DNA of 64,000 nt from UBA1952 sp965246785 (GTDB lineage: Bacteria > Bacteroidota > Bacteroidia > Chitinophagales > Chitinophagaceae). The translations under genes and the position numbers were made by a program. The stretch spans positions 52,598 to 116,597 of the forward strand of contig CBDFFM010000035.1 of NCBI GenBank assembly GCA_965246785.1, read 5' to 3'. Every line of letters begins with the position of its first letter. The first letter of the stretch is position 1. The notes beneath the pieces are model-generated. The model was not told where the DNA came from and made no database searches. It was given only the letters and a program-made list of their open reading frames with translations. Below, piece by piece: positions 34,400 to 43,265 of this stretch.

Positions 34400-37300
34400 A
34401 TGCACACACCACTACAAGGGCGGCAGGCGGGAGCTTCCGGGCGAACGATGATCCGGGCGGCACTCTTCGGGTTGGCGGTTCTCATCAGCTTTACGGCTGG
34501 CGCAACGCACTTCCGCTATGGCAATATGAGCTGGAAGCGTGACCTGAGCTACACAGGGCCAGGCTACAAGATTAATTTCACCATCACCGAATCATGGCGG
34601 CGGGGATTTGCCTGGTCTACCTACGCCACGCAGAGTTTCGGCGCGAATAATCTGCCTGACCCGGGGGAGCAAATCAAGTTTGGTCCTAATTTTCCCATTG
34701 TCTGGGGCGACGCCACGCCCAGCCAGCAGGTGACGCTGGATGTAACGAGCGTCATCCCGACAAGCGCCCTTCCGGCAGAAGACATTGTGAACGGCGTATT
34801 CAACGTATCGCACATCTATACCCCTTCCGCCGCTACACCGCTGCCCGCGCTTTATACCGCTTATTTTGAAGGCGCAGCAAGGCTTAATGCCGGCACAGGC
34901 GCAACACTCCTGCAGAACAATGGTGGCGGCTCTTTCAGAGTAGAATCCCGGATAACGGTAGGCAATAACAATGATGCGCCGGTATCCACACTGCCGCCGG
35001 TGGTGAACATGGTGAAGGGCGCCAGCATATCAAGTCCGCCCGCAACTTATCAGATACCCGCTACCGACCCGAACGGCGATGTAATCACTTTTTCGCTGGC
35101 GCCGTCTGCCAGCTTTACGCAAACAAGTACGACTGCAAACACGCAGCCGTTCCAGACAACGCCCGGCAAGTTTACGGTATCGCCAACGGGGCTGATTTCC
35201 TTTCAGACTTATAATCTGACCATCGGCGCTCAATACAATGCTGTAATCCGCCTGACCGATTCCAGAGGCGGCTATGTGCATCTGGATATTATCGTCAGAA
35301 TCACAGGGCCGTCCAATCCGCCTGTGTTTGATTACACAGCGGGCAATACGCCGGCTAACAATATCTCATACACCATCCCAATTGGTCAAAACCTGAGCTT
35401 TAACGTAAAGGCTACCGACCCCGATGCGGCTGATGCGGTGACGCTGTTCGGCGTAGGCATCCCGGTGGGCGCAACGCTTACACCGGCGCTTCCGCTGACT
35501 GGGCCGGTGAACGGTGCCGCGGTGACGGCCTTTAGCTGGACACCAACGGCAAGCCAGGTAGGCAGCAATGTCATTTCCTTTATCGCGCAAGACCCGCAGG
35601 GCGTACAAACCTCCACTACCGTGAATGTAAATGTGACCTGCGCGGTGAACTTCACGACCAGCGTGGTGGATGTAGCGTGCGGCGTGCCGGGCAGCATAAC
35701 CGTCACCGCTTCGGGCGGAACAGGGCCATACAGCTTTTCAAGCGATGGCGGACTGAACTTTGCCTCGGGCAGCAGTCCTTATACGTTCAGCGGGCTTACC
35801 GCCGGCACTTATGCCGTTCAGGTGCGGGAGTTTAACGGATGCGTGGTAGAAAATTCAACCACGGTAGCCAACATCCCCGACAATACGCCACCGACGATTA
35901 ATAATCTCCCGGCAAACATCACTGTAAATAATGACGCCGGTGTTTGCGGCGCGGCGGTGACATGGACGGCGCCTACGGTAACGGATAATTGCTCCGGCGC
36001 GTCTATCGCGCAGACAGCAGGGCCTTTGAACGGCTCGGTATTCCCGCAGGGAACAACTACGGTTACTTATACTGCTACGGACGCTTCCAGCAATACAACG
36101 GTGCAAAGCTTTACAGTAACGGTGAATGATAATGAGGCGCCGGTGCTTGTGTCTGTTGTTGTCCCGGCCAGCCCAGTGGGCATTAGCCAGCTTGGCCGCA
36201 AATCCACCTACACGAATGTGAAGCTGAATGGCGGCTCCAACACCATTGTGGTTAATCCGGGCGCGTCTGTAACGCTTACCAGCAGCTATAGCATGGGCTA
36301 TGACGGCGGTGCTGGATGCTCCGGCTGTATCACGCAGCACTACGTAGGCGTGAACAGCACAACATTGAATTGCCATCAGACAGGTGGTGGTACCGGGGCC
36401 GCTACGAGCGGCAGTATCAACCAGGGCTTTACCGCGCCAACTGCTCCCGGCGTATATTACGTCACACAGGGCGCCGATTGGCAATACAACTGCGGAGATG
36501 CGCCAGCCGTTTATCACAATGTGCCGGAAGAGGCGCTTGCGATAGTAATTGTACGCGGCGGCCCTTGCAGGCCGGATATTACCGTCAATACAGCGCCTGC
36601 GTCCTGCGGTGCAGCGGTGAGCTATGTTACTCCTGTCGGCTTTGACAACTGCTCCGCCATAACTGTATCGCAGACTGCGGGAAATGCGAGTGGAAGCACT
36701 TTCCCGGTGGGCACGACTGTAAATACATTTACAGGCACCGATGCTTCCAGCAATACCGGCTCCTGCGGCTTCAGCGTAATTGTTGTTGACAATCAGAAGC
36801 CGTTCATTACTGCGAACGGCGACAAGAATGTGAATACGGACGCCAACGTTTGCGGCGCGGCAGTAGCCGTGAGTGCTACAGCATCTGACAATTGCTCCGT
36901 TGGAATGCCTGTCGGCGTACGCAGCGATGCGCAGGCGCTGAATGCGCTTTATCCCGTAGGCACAACAACTATTACCTGGAATGTGATGGACATAAACGGC
37001 GTTGCCGCCGATGCGGTGACGCAGACGGTTACGGTTACGGATAATCAGGCTCCGGCGCTCACAGCACCTGCCGCCATTTCTGTAAATGCAGACGCCGGAA
37101 AATGCTATGCGACAATTGCCAACCTCGGCACCGCAACTGCTACCGACAATTGCGGCGTGCAGCCGATTACCAACAATGCTCCGGCCAACAACCAGTATTC
37201 AGTAGGCGCCAATACCGTTACCTATACGGTCTATGATAACAACGGCAACTCGGTTACCGCCACGCAGACCATCACGGTTACGGATAATCAGAACCCGGTC

Positions 37301-40300
37301 ATCGCTGCGCCTGCAAATGTGAGCGTGAATACAAATCCCGGCCAATGCAGCGCCACTGGCGTCAGCCTTGGTACGCCAACGGTGAGTGATAACTGCGGCG
37401 TTCTGTCTGTAACCAATAATGCGCCTTCCGTTTTCCCGAAGGGTAATACGACGGTAATCTATACGGTAACGGACGTGAACGGCCACACAGCTACAGCCAC
37501 GCAAACCATAACGGTAACAGACAATGAGCTGCCGATGATTACAGCGCCGGCGAATGTGACAACAACGACATCGCACGACGGCACTGGCAACTGCACGACC
37601 ACCTACAACATCGGCTTCCCGACGGTGAGCGATAACTGCGGCATTTTCTCCATTGCCGCCGCCGTGAATGGCATCCTCATCAGCCCGACCTCTTATAACT
37701 TCCCAATCGGCACCACTACCGTGCGCTGGGAGATTCTGGACAACTCGTTCAACTTTAATTACGTCAATCAGACGGTGACGGTAACAGATGACGAGAAGCC
37801 AATGCTTTCCGGCGTACCAGCCAATGTAACGGTTAGCTGCAATGCCGTGCCTGCGCCCGGCTCGCCGACGGCTGCCGACAATTGCACGGCAACTCCGACA
37901 GTGAATTATCTGGGCCAGACGAGCACGCAGGGCAGCAACCTGGCGGCTGCGAGCTACTACAACTACACCATCACCCGCACCTGGGATGCCGTGGATGCTT
38001 CCGGCAATCACAGCCTTGTAGGCACGCAGGTGATTACGGTGCAGGACGTAACCGCGCCGACATTTACTCGTCCGGCGAATATTACGATTTACAAGACGGC
38101 CACCTGTAGCTACGATGCCAGCCCCGCCATTACCGGCGATGTAGTAAATGAGATGGACAACTGCCAGACCGGCCTCCAGGCTACTTACACAGATGCGGCC
38201 TCAATGGTTTGCATCGGCAATCTTACCATTACCCGCACCTGGCACCTCGTGGATGCAAGCGGCAATGCCGCGGCGGACCAGGTGCAGACCATTCTCGTGC
38301 TGGATAACATGGCGCCGACCTTCACCGCACCGCCAACGGCTACCGTTTATACGTCAGCTACATGCACATATAACGTCAGCCCGAGCGTGACGGGAGATGT
38401 GACCAACGAGGCGGACAACTGCACCACCGGCCTGCAAGCCACCTATACTGATGCGCTGCCGGTTAACGGCTCCTGCCAGGGCAGCAAAATCATCACCCGC
38501 ACCTGGCATCTGGTAGATGACTGTGGTAATGCCGCCGCCGATCAGGTACAGATTATCAATGTAAAAGACAACACAGCTCCTACATTCACAGTGCCGCCGA
38601 CAGCTACCGTTTATACAACCGCGGCCTGCACCTACAACGCCGCCCCATCTGTTACCGGCAGTCCGACCAATGTAGCCGACAATTGTTCTACAGGCCTGCT
38701 GCCGACGTACAATGACGTAATGGCAAACGGCTCCTGTCCCGGCAGCACAGTCATCACCCGCACATGGCACCTTGTGGACAACTGCGGCAATGTGGCCGCT
38801 GACCAGGTGCAGACCATCAATGTAAAGGACAACACGGCACCGAGCTTCACCCGTCCTGCCGACATCACTATCTACACAACTGCGGCCTGCACCTATAATG
38901 CTAGCCCAAGCGCAACCGGCAATCCGACCAATGTGGCGGATAACTGCTCAGTGGGCTTGCAGCCGACTTATACGGATGCCGTAGCGAACGGCTCCTGCGC
39001 GGGCAGCAAGGTGATTACCCGTACATGGAAGCTCGTGGATGGCTGCGGCAATGCAGCGGCTGACCAAATTCAAACGATTAATGTAAAGGACAACATCGCC
39101 CCGACTTTCACACGTCCGGCCGATGCTACTGTCTATACTACTGCTGCCTGCACCTACAACATTGCGCCATCCGTAACCGGAAGTCCGACCAATGTGGCGG
39201 ACAACTGCTCTACAGGCTTGCAGCCGACTTACAATGATGTTATGGCTAACGGAAGCTGTCAGGGTGCCAAGGTCATCACGCGCACCTGGCATCTCGTTGA
39301 TGCCTGCGGCAATGCGGCTGCTGACCAGGTGCAGACCATTAATGTAAAGGACAACATTGCTCCGACATTTACTGCACCACCTGCGGCTACGATTTATGCA
39401 GGGCTAAACTGCTCCTACAATGCCGACCCGTCCGTAACCGGTGATGTAAGCAATGAAGCGGATAACTGCTCTACCGGCCTTAATGCAACCTATACCGATG
39501 CGCTGGTGAGCAACGCTACAACTGGCGCCAAGACCATTACCCGCACCTGGAAGCTTACAGACAACTGTAACAACGCAGCAGCAAACCAGACGCAGACCAT
39601 CATCGTGCTGGATAACACACCGCCGACACTTGCCTGCACTGGTAACATTACCGCCTGCGACAACTTCTCCGGCAACAGCAAGACCATTACGCTGGGCGTA
39701 ACGGACAACTGCACCGCGACAACAACTACCTGGATAATGACCGGAGCAACTACGGCGACAGGAACCGGTAACAGCGTCACCAAAAATTTCAATGTGGGCA
39801 CTTCGACGATTGCATGGACGGTGAAGGACGGCGCGAATAACACGAGCACCTGCACAACTACGGTGCTTATCCGTACAGCGCCGGTTGCCAGCATCTCGTC
39901 TTCCAATGCCGATGCTTTCTGCAATGCGGTAGAATTGACCGGTAGCGGTACGCCAAGCGGGACATATTCCTACGCATGGACTTACAACAGCGCTGCTTTT
40001 GCCGCTACGCAAACCATCCGCCTGAGGGTGGCCAATGGCGACGGTAACTATACGCTCATTGTAACAGACGGAAACGGCTGCGCAAGCCAGCCGGTTTCTT
40101 ACAACCTGCAAAAGCAGACACTGGCGGCGATGTACGTACTCATCGGTATGCGTGAAGTAGAGTTGGCGCAGAGCAACGATGTCTTCAATGGCAGCGTAGG
40201 CGTCACCTCTTCTTACGGCGAGGCAGAGTTTGACAAGTATTGCACCGTTGCCTCTCCCGGCGCGTTTGTGAAGGCTTATGACATAGACGTGAAGACTCCG

Positions 40301-41254
40301 GTCACTATCCCTACCCGAATTTCCAGCCCGGCGGTCGTAACCTTCCCGACGATGCTGCTGAACACGGCCAGCACTTCAGGCCTGAGCAGCTATACGATGA
40401 CGACCAGCGGCACCGTAACCGGCAATAAGAAGGACTTGACCATTAACTCAAGCAAGACCGTTACCGTGACCGGCAACATCTTTGAAGATGTACACATCGG
40501 CCATGACGCCGTCGTAACCTTCACCGCTTCCGACATCAGCATGGAAAGTCTGGAAATGGATTACGGGGCTAAAATCATCTTCAGCGGCAATACAGCCCTG
40601 CGTGTGAAAGATGAGGTGGACATTGACAAGGGCTGCACGGTGAACCCCACCGGCAAGAAGGTGACTTTCTATGTAAAGGACGCTTCTTCTTCCAGCCACA
40701 ACCACAACTGCTACTCTTCCTGGAGCAGCTGGCATAGCGGCAATCATACGGATGAGAAGTTCATTGTAGATGGCAGGAACACGAACATCATCGCGAACGT
40801 CTATATGCCCGGCGGCAAGCTGCGCGTGCATGGCAATGGCTACAGCTGCGGCTGGAGCAGCAGTGATGCCTGTAACATGACCGGCCTCTTCATAGCCGAA
40901 GAGATAGAAGGCGACGGCAAGAACATCAACTGGAGCAGCTACGACTGCACGATGCCGCCAAGCTGCCGTATGGCCGCGCCATCGGTGGTTGCGCAAGTAG
41001 AGGAAGCCGCCGATTACAAGGTGCTCGTCTATCCGAACCCGACCACCGGACAGTTCACCGTTCAGTTTGCTCAGGCAGCCGATGCCGAGCTACGGATTAC
41101 AGACATCCAGGGCCGCCTCGTCAGCCAGCGCAGCATCACGACCGACCAGATGCCATCTGCAACCATTGACATCAGCAGCCAGGCTGCCGGTGTGTATATG
41201 GTAGAAATAGTGCAGGGCGGCTACACGCAGCGCCTGCGGATGGTAAAGCAGTAA
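34400..41254 (+). CDS. Giant secreted surface protein with HYR repeats and T9SS sorting domain
   Basis: About 2284 residues. It starts with a signal peptide (from MIRAALFGLAVLISFTAGA); the ATG at 34400 and GTG at 34355 are alternatives. Region 1 (to about 490) has a cadherin/Ig-like part (IPATDPNGDVITFSL). Region 2 (about 490-1215) has HYR-type modules with the signature 'P.ITVN.DAGVCGA.V...VTDNC...' and 'FP.GTTTVTYTATDASSNT'. Region 3 (1217-1740) is six 86-residue repeats. Region 4 (about 1910-2190) looks like a bactofilin/polymer-like strand repeat with a His/Trp-rich segment (SSHNHNCYSSWSSWHSGNH). The last 80 residues (VLVYPNPTTGQFTVQF... to RLRMVKQ) are a type IX secretion sorting domain. 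It is probably a cell-surface adhesin. Confidence 0.92.
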   Translation: MHTPLQGRQAGASGRTMIRAALFGLAVLISFTAGATHFRYGNMSWKRDLSYTGPGYKINFTITESWRRGFAWSTYATQSFGANNLPDPGEQIKFGPNFPIVWGDATPSQQVTLDVTSVIPTSALPAEDIVNGVFNVSHIYTPSAATPLPALYTAYFEGAARLNAGTGATLLQNNGGGSFRVESRITVGNNNDAPVSTLPPVVNMVKGASISSPPATYQIPATDPNGDVITFSLAPSASFTQTSTTANTQPFQTTPGKFTVSPTGLISFQTYNLTIGAQYNAVIRLTDSRGGYVHLDIIVRITGPSNPPVFDYTAGNTPANNISYTIPIGQNLSFNVKATDPDAADAVTLFGVGIPVGATLTPALPLTGPVNGAAVTAFSWTPTASQVGSNVISFIAQDPQGVQTSTTVNVNVTCAVNFTTSVVDVACGVPGSITVTASGGTGPYSFSSDGGLNFASGSSPYTFSGLTAGTYAVQVREFNGCVVENSTTVANIPDNTPPTINNLPANITVNNDAGVCGAAVTWTAPTVTDNCSGASIAQTAGPLNGSVFPQGTTTVTYTATDASSNTTVQSFTVTVNDNEAPVLVSVVVPASPVGISQLGRKSTYTNVKLNGGSNTIVVNPGASVTLTSSYSMGYDGGAGCSGCITQHYVGVNSTTLNCHQTGGGTGAATSGSINQGFTAPTAPGVYYVTQGADWQYNCGDAPAVYHNVPEEALAIVIVRGGPCRPDITVNTAPASCGAAVSYVTPVGFDNCSAITVSQTAGNASGSTFPVGTTVNTFTGTDASSNTGSCGFSVIVVDNQKPFITANGDKNVNTDANVCGAAVAVSATASDNCSVGMPVGVRSDAQALNALYPVGTTTITWNVMDINGVAADAVTQTVTVTDNQAPALTAPAAISVNADAGKCYATIANLGTATATDNCGVQPITNNAPANNQYSVGANTVTYTVYDNNGNSVTATQTITVTDNQNPVIAAPANVSVNTNPGQCSATGVSLGTPTVSDNCGVLSVTNNAPSVFPKGNTTVIYTVTDVNGHTATATQTITVTDNELPMITAPANVTTTTSHDGTGNCTTTYNIGFPTVSDNCGIFSIAAAVNGILISPTSYNFPIGTTTVRWEILDNSFNFNYVNQTVTVTDDEKPMLSGVPANVTVSCNAVPAPGSPTAADNCTATPTVNYLGQTSTQGSNLAAASYYNYTITRTWDAVDASGNHSLVGTQVITVQDVTAPTFTRPANITIYKTATCSYDASPAITGDVVNEMDNCQTGLQATYTDAASMVCIGNLTITRTWHLVDASGNAAADQVQTILVLDNMAPTFTAPPTATVYTSATCTYNVSPSVTGDVTNEADNCTTGLQATYTDALPVNGSCQGSKIITRTWHLVDDCGNAAADQVQIINVKDNTAPTFTVPPTATVYTTAACTYNAAPSVTGSPTNVADNCSTGLLPTYNDVMANGSCPGSTVITRTWHLVDNCGNVAADQVQTINVKDNTAPSFTRPADITIYTTAACTYNASPSATGNPTNVADNCSVGLQPTYTDAVANGSCAGSKVITRTWKLVDGCGNAAADQIQTINVKDNIAPTFTRPADATVYTTAACTYNIAPSVTGSPTNVADNCSTGLQPTYNDVMANGSCQGAKVITRTWHLVDACGNAAADQVQTINVKDNIAPTFTAPPAATIYAGLNCSYNADPSVTGDVSNEADNCSTGLNATYTDALVSNATTGAKTITRTWKLTDNCNNAAANQTQTIIVLDNTPPTLACTGNITACDNFSGNSKTITLGVTDNCTATTTTWIMTGATTATGTGNSVTKNFNVGTSTIAWTVKDGANNTSTCTTTVLIRTAPVASISSSNADAFCNAVELTGSGTPSGTYSYAWTYNSAAFAATQTIRLRVANGDGNYTLIVTDGNGCASQPVSYNLQKQTLAAMYVLIGMREVELAQSNDVFNGSVGVTSSYGEAEFDKYCTVASPGAFVKAYDIDVKTPVTIPTRISSPAVVTFPTMLLNTASTSGLSSYTMTTSGTVTGNKKDLTINSSKTVTVTGNIFEDVHIGHDAVVTFTASDISMESLEMDYGAKIIFSGNTALRVKDEVDIDKGCTVNPTGKKVTFYVKDASSSSHNHNCYSSWSSWHSGNHTDEKFIVDGRNTNIIANVYMPGGKLRVHGNGYSCGWSSSDACNMTGLFIAEEIEGDGKNINWSSYDCTMPPSCRMAAPSVVAQVEEAADYKVLVYPNPTTGQFTVQFAQAADAELRITDIQGRLVSQRSITTDQMPSATIDISSQAAGVYMVEIVQGGYTQRLRMVKQ
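38051..39616 (+). repeat. Six tandem coding repeats of 258-264 bp
   Basis: Unit starts are at 38051, 38309, 38573, 38834, 39095 and 39356, so the periods are 258, 264, 261, 261, 261 and 261 bases. Each encodes APTFTRPADITIYTTAAC..., a middle ...VADNCSTGLQPTY... and an end ITRTWHLVDACGNAAADQ.QTI.VKDN. Each unit carries about four cysteines. High similarity between neighbours suggests recent duplication or recombination. Confidence 0.93.
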
Positions 41255-41273
41255 ACGCGAACCGGATTTAATG

Positions 41274-41307
41274 AAAAGCGGCAGCCGGATGGCTGCCGCT
41301 TTTGTTT
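41274..41307 (+). terminator. Bidirectional intrinsic terminator
   Basis: AAAAGCGGCAGCC (41274-41286) pairs perfectly with GGCTGCCGCTTTT (41291-41303) over a GGAT loop, followed by GTTTTG. It lies between the giant protein stop and the end of the convergent nth gene, and can serve both. Confidence 0.9.
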
Positions 41308-41321
41308 TGAAAGACCGTAAA

Positions 41322-42029
41322 TCAGATGCCCTTAATCCGCGCCTGCCCCGTCGGGCAAATGTCCGGCAGCACGCAGCGCTCGCAATCCGGCCGGTGATGG
41401 TGACAGACGTGCTGGCCGTGCTTCATCATGAGCTGATGATTGTCGTACACATCCTGCGCGGAGAAGTCTTCCGGTAGCAAGGCTTCCAGCACACGGTTCG
41501 CCTTGCCTTCGCCTAGTTTTTCAGGGATGATGCCCAGCCGCCACGCCACGCGAAAGTGGTGCGAATCCACCGGCAACGCCTTGCCGCGCAGGGTGGAAAA
41601 AGAGAGAACGGCTGCGCTGGTTTTCGGGCCTACGCCGGGGAGGGTTTCTAACCAATCGCGTGCTTCGGCTGCTTCCAACCCGCCGAGGAAATCCAGCGAG
41701 AGGCTGCCCTTTTGCGCGGTGATGTCGCGAAGCACCTGCTGGATGCGCGGCGCTTTTTGTTCCGCCCAGGTGCAGGGTTTGATGGCGGCTTCTACGGCTT
41801 CTGTCGGGGCATCGCGCACAGCTTCCCAGGAACCGAAGGTTTCCATGAGGGCCACGTAGGCTTTTGCGGACTGGCTGTTTTTAGTGCGGTGGGAGAGGAG
41901 GGAGGATACCAGCTCGCTGAGCGGGTCAAGGTCGTGGAAGTATTTGATGCCGGAGCCGTAAACCTTGGCCAGACGGTGGTGGACTTTTAGAGTGAAGGCG
42001 GTGGATTGGTTCGGGGCAGGTGGCGGCAT
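41322..42029 (-). CDS. nth: Endonuclease III (DNA glycosylase/AP lyase)
   Basis: A 235-residue HhH-GPD enzyme that removes oxidised pyrimidines and cuts the abasic strand. The helix-hairpin-helix reads LETLPGVGPKTSAAVL with the catalytic Lys present. VDSHHFRVAWRLG carries the catalytic Asp. The C-terminal [4Fe-4S] cluster motif CHHHRPDCERCVLPDIC (C-X6-C-X2-C-X5-C) is complete. The ATG at 42029 (MPPPAPNQ) is chosen; an upstream start would extend into a Cys/His/Arg stretch. It is convergent with the giant protein gene. Confidence 0.93.
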   Translation of the reverse strand: MPPPAPNQSTAFTLKVHHRLAKVYGSGIKYFHDLDPLSELVSSLLSHRTKNSQSAKAYVALMETFGSWEAVRDAPTEAVEAAIKPCTWAEQKAPRIQQVLRDITAQKGSLSLDFLGGLEAAEARDWLETLPGVGPKTSAAVLSFSTLRGKALPVDSHHFRVAWRLGIIPEKLGEGKANRVLEALLPEDFSAQDVYDNHQLMMKHGQHVCHHHRPDCERCVLPDICPTGQARIKGI

Positions 42030-42186
42030 GTGAAAGATTGCTCTAAATCCTATGCCGGGCCAGATGCTTTTGCAATGCATCGGCGCTTTATAGCAACGAC
42101 ACTTTTGCACCATTTATCTCCGCAAAAACGGCTTTACTTTATAGCCCGCATTTTTACACAAGGGTTTAAGTTCATAAATGTTCGTA

Positions 42187-43259
42187 ACCTGAGTTCGGGA
42201 TAAGAAGTTGTGGAAAAGTAGTGGCTTAAAAAGCGAATAGCGGCGTTGTTTTTGATGTATAGGTGATTGACTAAAAACAACTCACATCAAAAATGAACAC
42301 ACCGCTATTCGCTGACAAAGTAACCGAAATTTTCGTTGCCGTAGATGATTTCTGCCTGCTTTTCGAACACCCCATCCATCAATTGCTCCTCGACCATTCG
42401 AATGGAACCAAAACCCGCAACCGGAAAGCATCGCTGTGCGATTCTGAAATCATTTCCATGCTCATTGCTTTTCATTCCGGCGGATTCAGAAACTTCAAGT
42501 TCCTCTACACCCAATACGCCTGCGTTCATCTCAAAGACAGCTTCCCCAACCTTGTCTCCTACAACCGCTTTGTAGAGCTCAGCCACCGCTGCGCAGTGGC
42601 CTTTATGCTTTTTCTCCATCACTGCTGCCGGGGCGAATGCACCGGCATCTCCTTTATTGATTCTACCGTTCTTCGGGTATGTCACAACAAGCGCATCCGC
42701 CGCAACAAAACCTTTGCTGGCATAGCTAAAATTGGCAAGAGCACTATGGGCTGGTTCTACGGATTCAAGCTGCACCTGGTGATCAATGATAAGGGAGAGA
42801 TTCTGTCTTTCTACCTGAGTAAAGCCAATGTAGATGACCGGAATGCAAAGGCTATTACTACCCTTACGGAGAAGCTGTTTGGCAAGCTCTTCGGCGATAA
42901 GGGCTACATCTCAAAAGCGCTTACCGATATGCTCTTTGGCAACGGCATCCAGCTTATAACTGCAGTGCGAAGGAACATGAAGGATAAGGCACTGAGCAAT
43001 GAAGAGAAGCTGCTCTTGCGCAAGCGTTCAGTGATAGAAACGGTCAATGACGAGCTAAAGAATATCTGCCAGGTAGAGCATACAAGGCACCGTTCTCTGA
43101 ACGGCTTTCTGCTGAACCTGATGAGCGCCATAGCCGCTTATTCTTTCTTTCCCAAGAAGCCTTCTATCAGAAAAGATATCGAGGAAACAAACCCAAAGCT
43201 CATCGCCGCTTTCCAACAACAACAGCAATTATTAATCGCCGCTTAAACCGAACTCAGGT
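42187..43259 (+). mobile_element. IS982-family insertion sequence, intact
   Basis: Terminal inverted repeats are ACCTGAGTTCGG (42187-42198) and CCGAACTCAGGT (43248-43259). A direct repeat TCGTA flanks the element (42182-42186 and 43260-43264), which is the expected sign of a target duplication. One transposase gene fills it. It landed just upstream of the KAP NTPase gene. Confidence 0.9.
42293..43246 (+). CDS. IS982 family transposase (DDE)
   Basis: A 317-residue transposase. The DDE triad is visible: SFIDST (first Asp), KLFGDKGYISK (second Asp), and RSVIETVNDELKN (Glu). The Lys-rich FAGIAKIGKSTMGWFYGFKLHLVIN segment and the Gln run at the C-terminus (AAFQQQQQLLIAA) are normal for this family. 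No frameshift is seen, so the enzyme is probably active. The ATG at 42293 follows the left end by about 106 bases. Confidence 0.95.
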   Translation: MNTPLFADKVTEIFVAVDDFCLLFEHPIHQLLLDHSNGTKTRNRKASLCDSEIISMLIAFHSGGFRNFKFLYTQYACVHLKDSFPNLVSYNRFVELSHRCAVAFMLFLHHCCRGECTGISFIDSTVLRVCHNKRIRRNKTFAGIAKIGKSTMGWFYGFKLHLVINDKGEILSFYLSKANVDDRNAKAITTLTEKLFGKLFGDKGYISKALTDMLFGNGIQLITAVRRNMKDKALSNEEKLLLRKRSVIETVNDELKNICQVEHTRHRSLNGFLLNLMSAIAAYSFFPKKPSIRKDIEETNPKLIAAFQQQQQLLIAA

Positions 43260-43265
43260 TCGTAG

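Noticed and set aside
38051..39616. CRISPR-like periodic repeat
   Set aside because: Units are 258-264 bp, coding and without spacers.
37199..40111. Several antisense frames inside the giant HYR protein gene
   Set aside because: Repeat structure gives repeated antisense translations with no recognisable domains.
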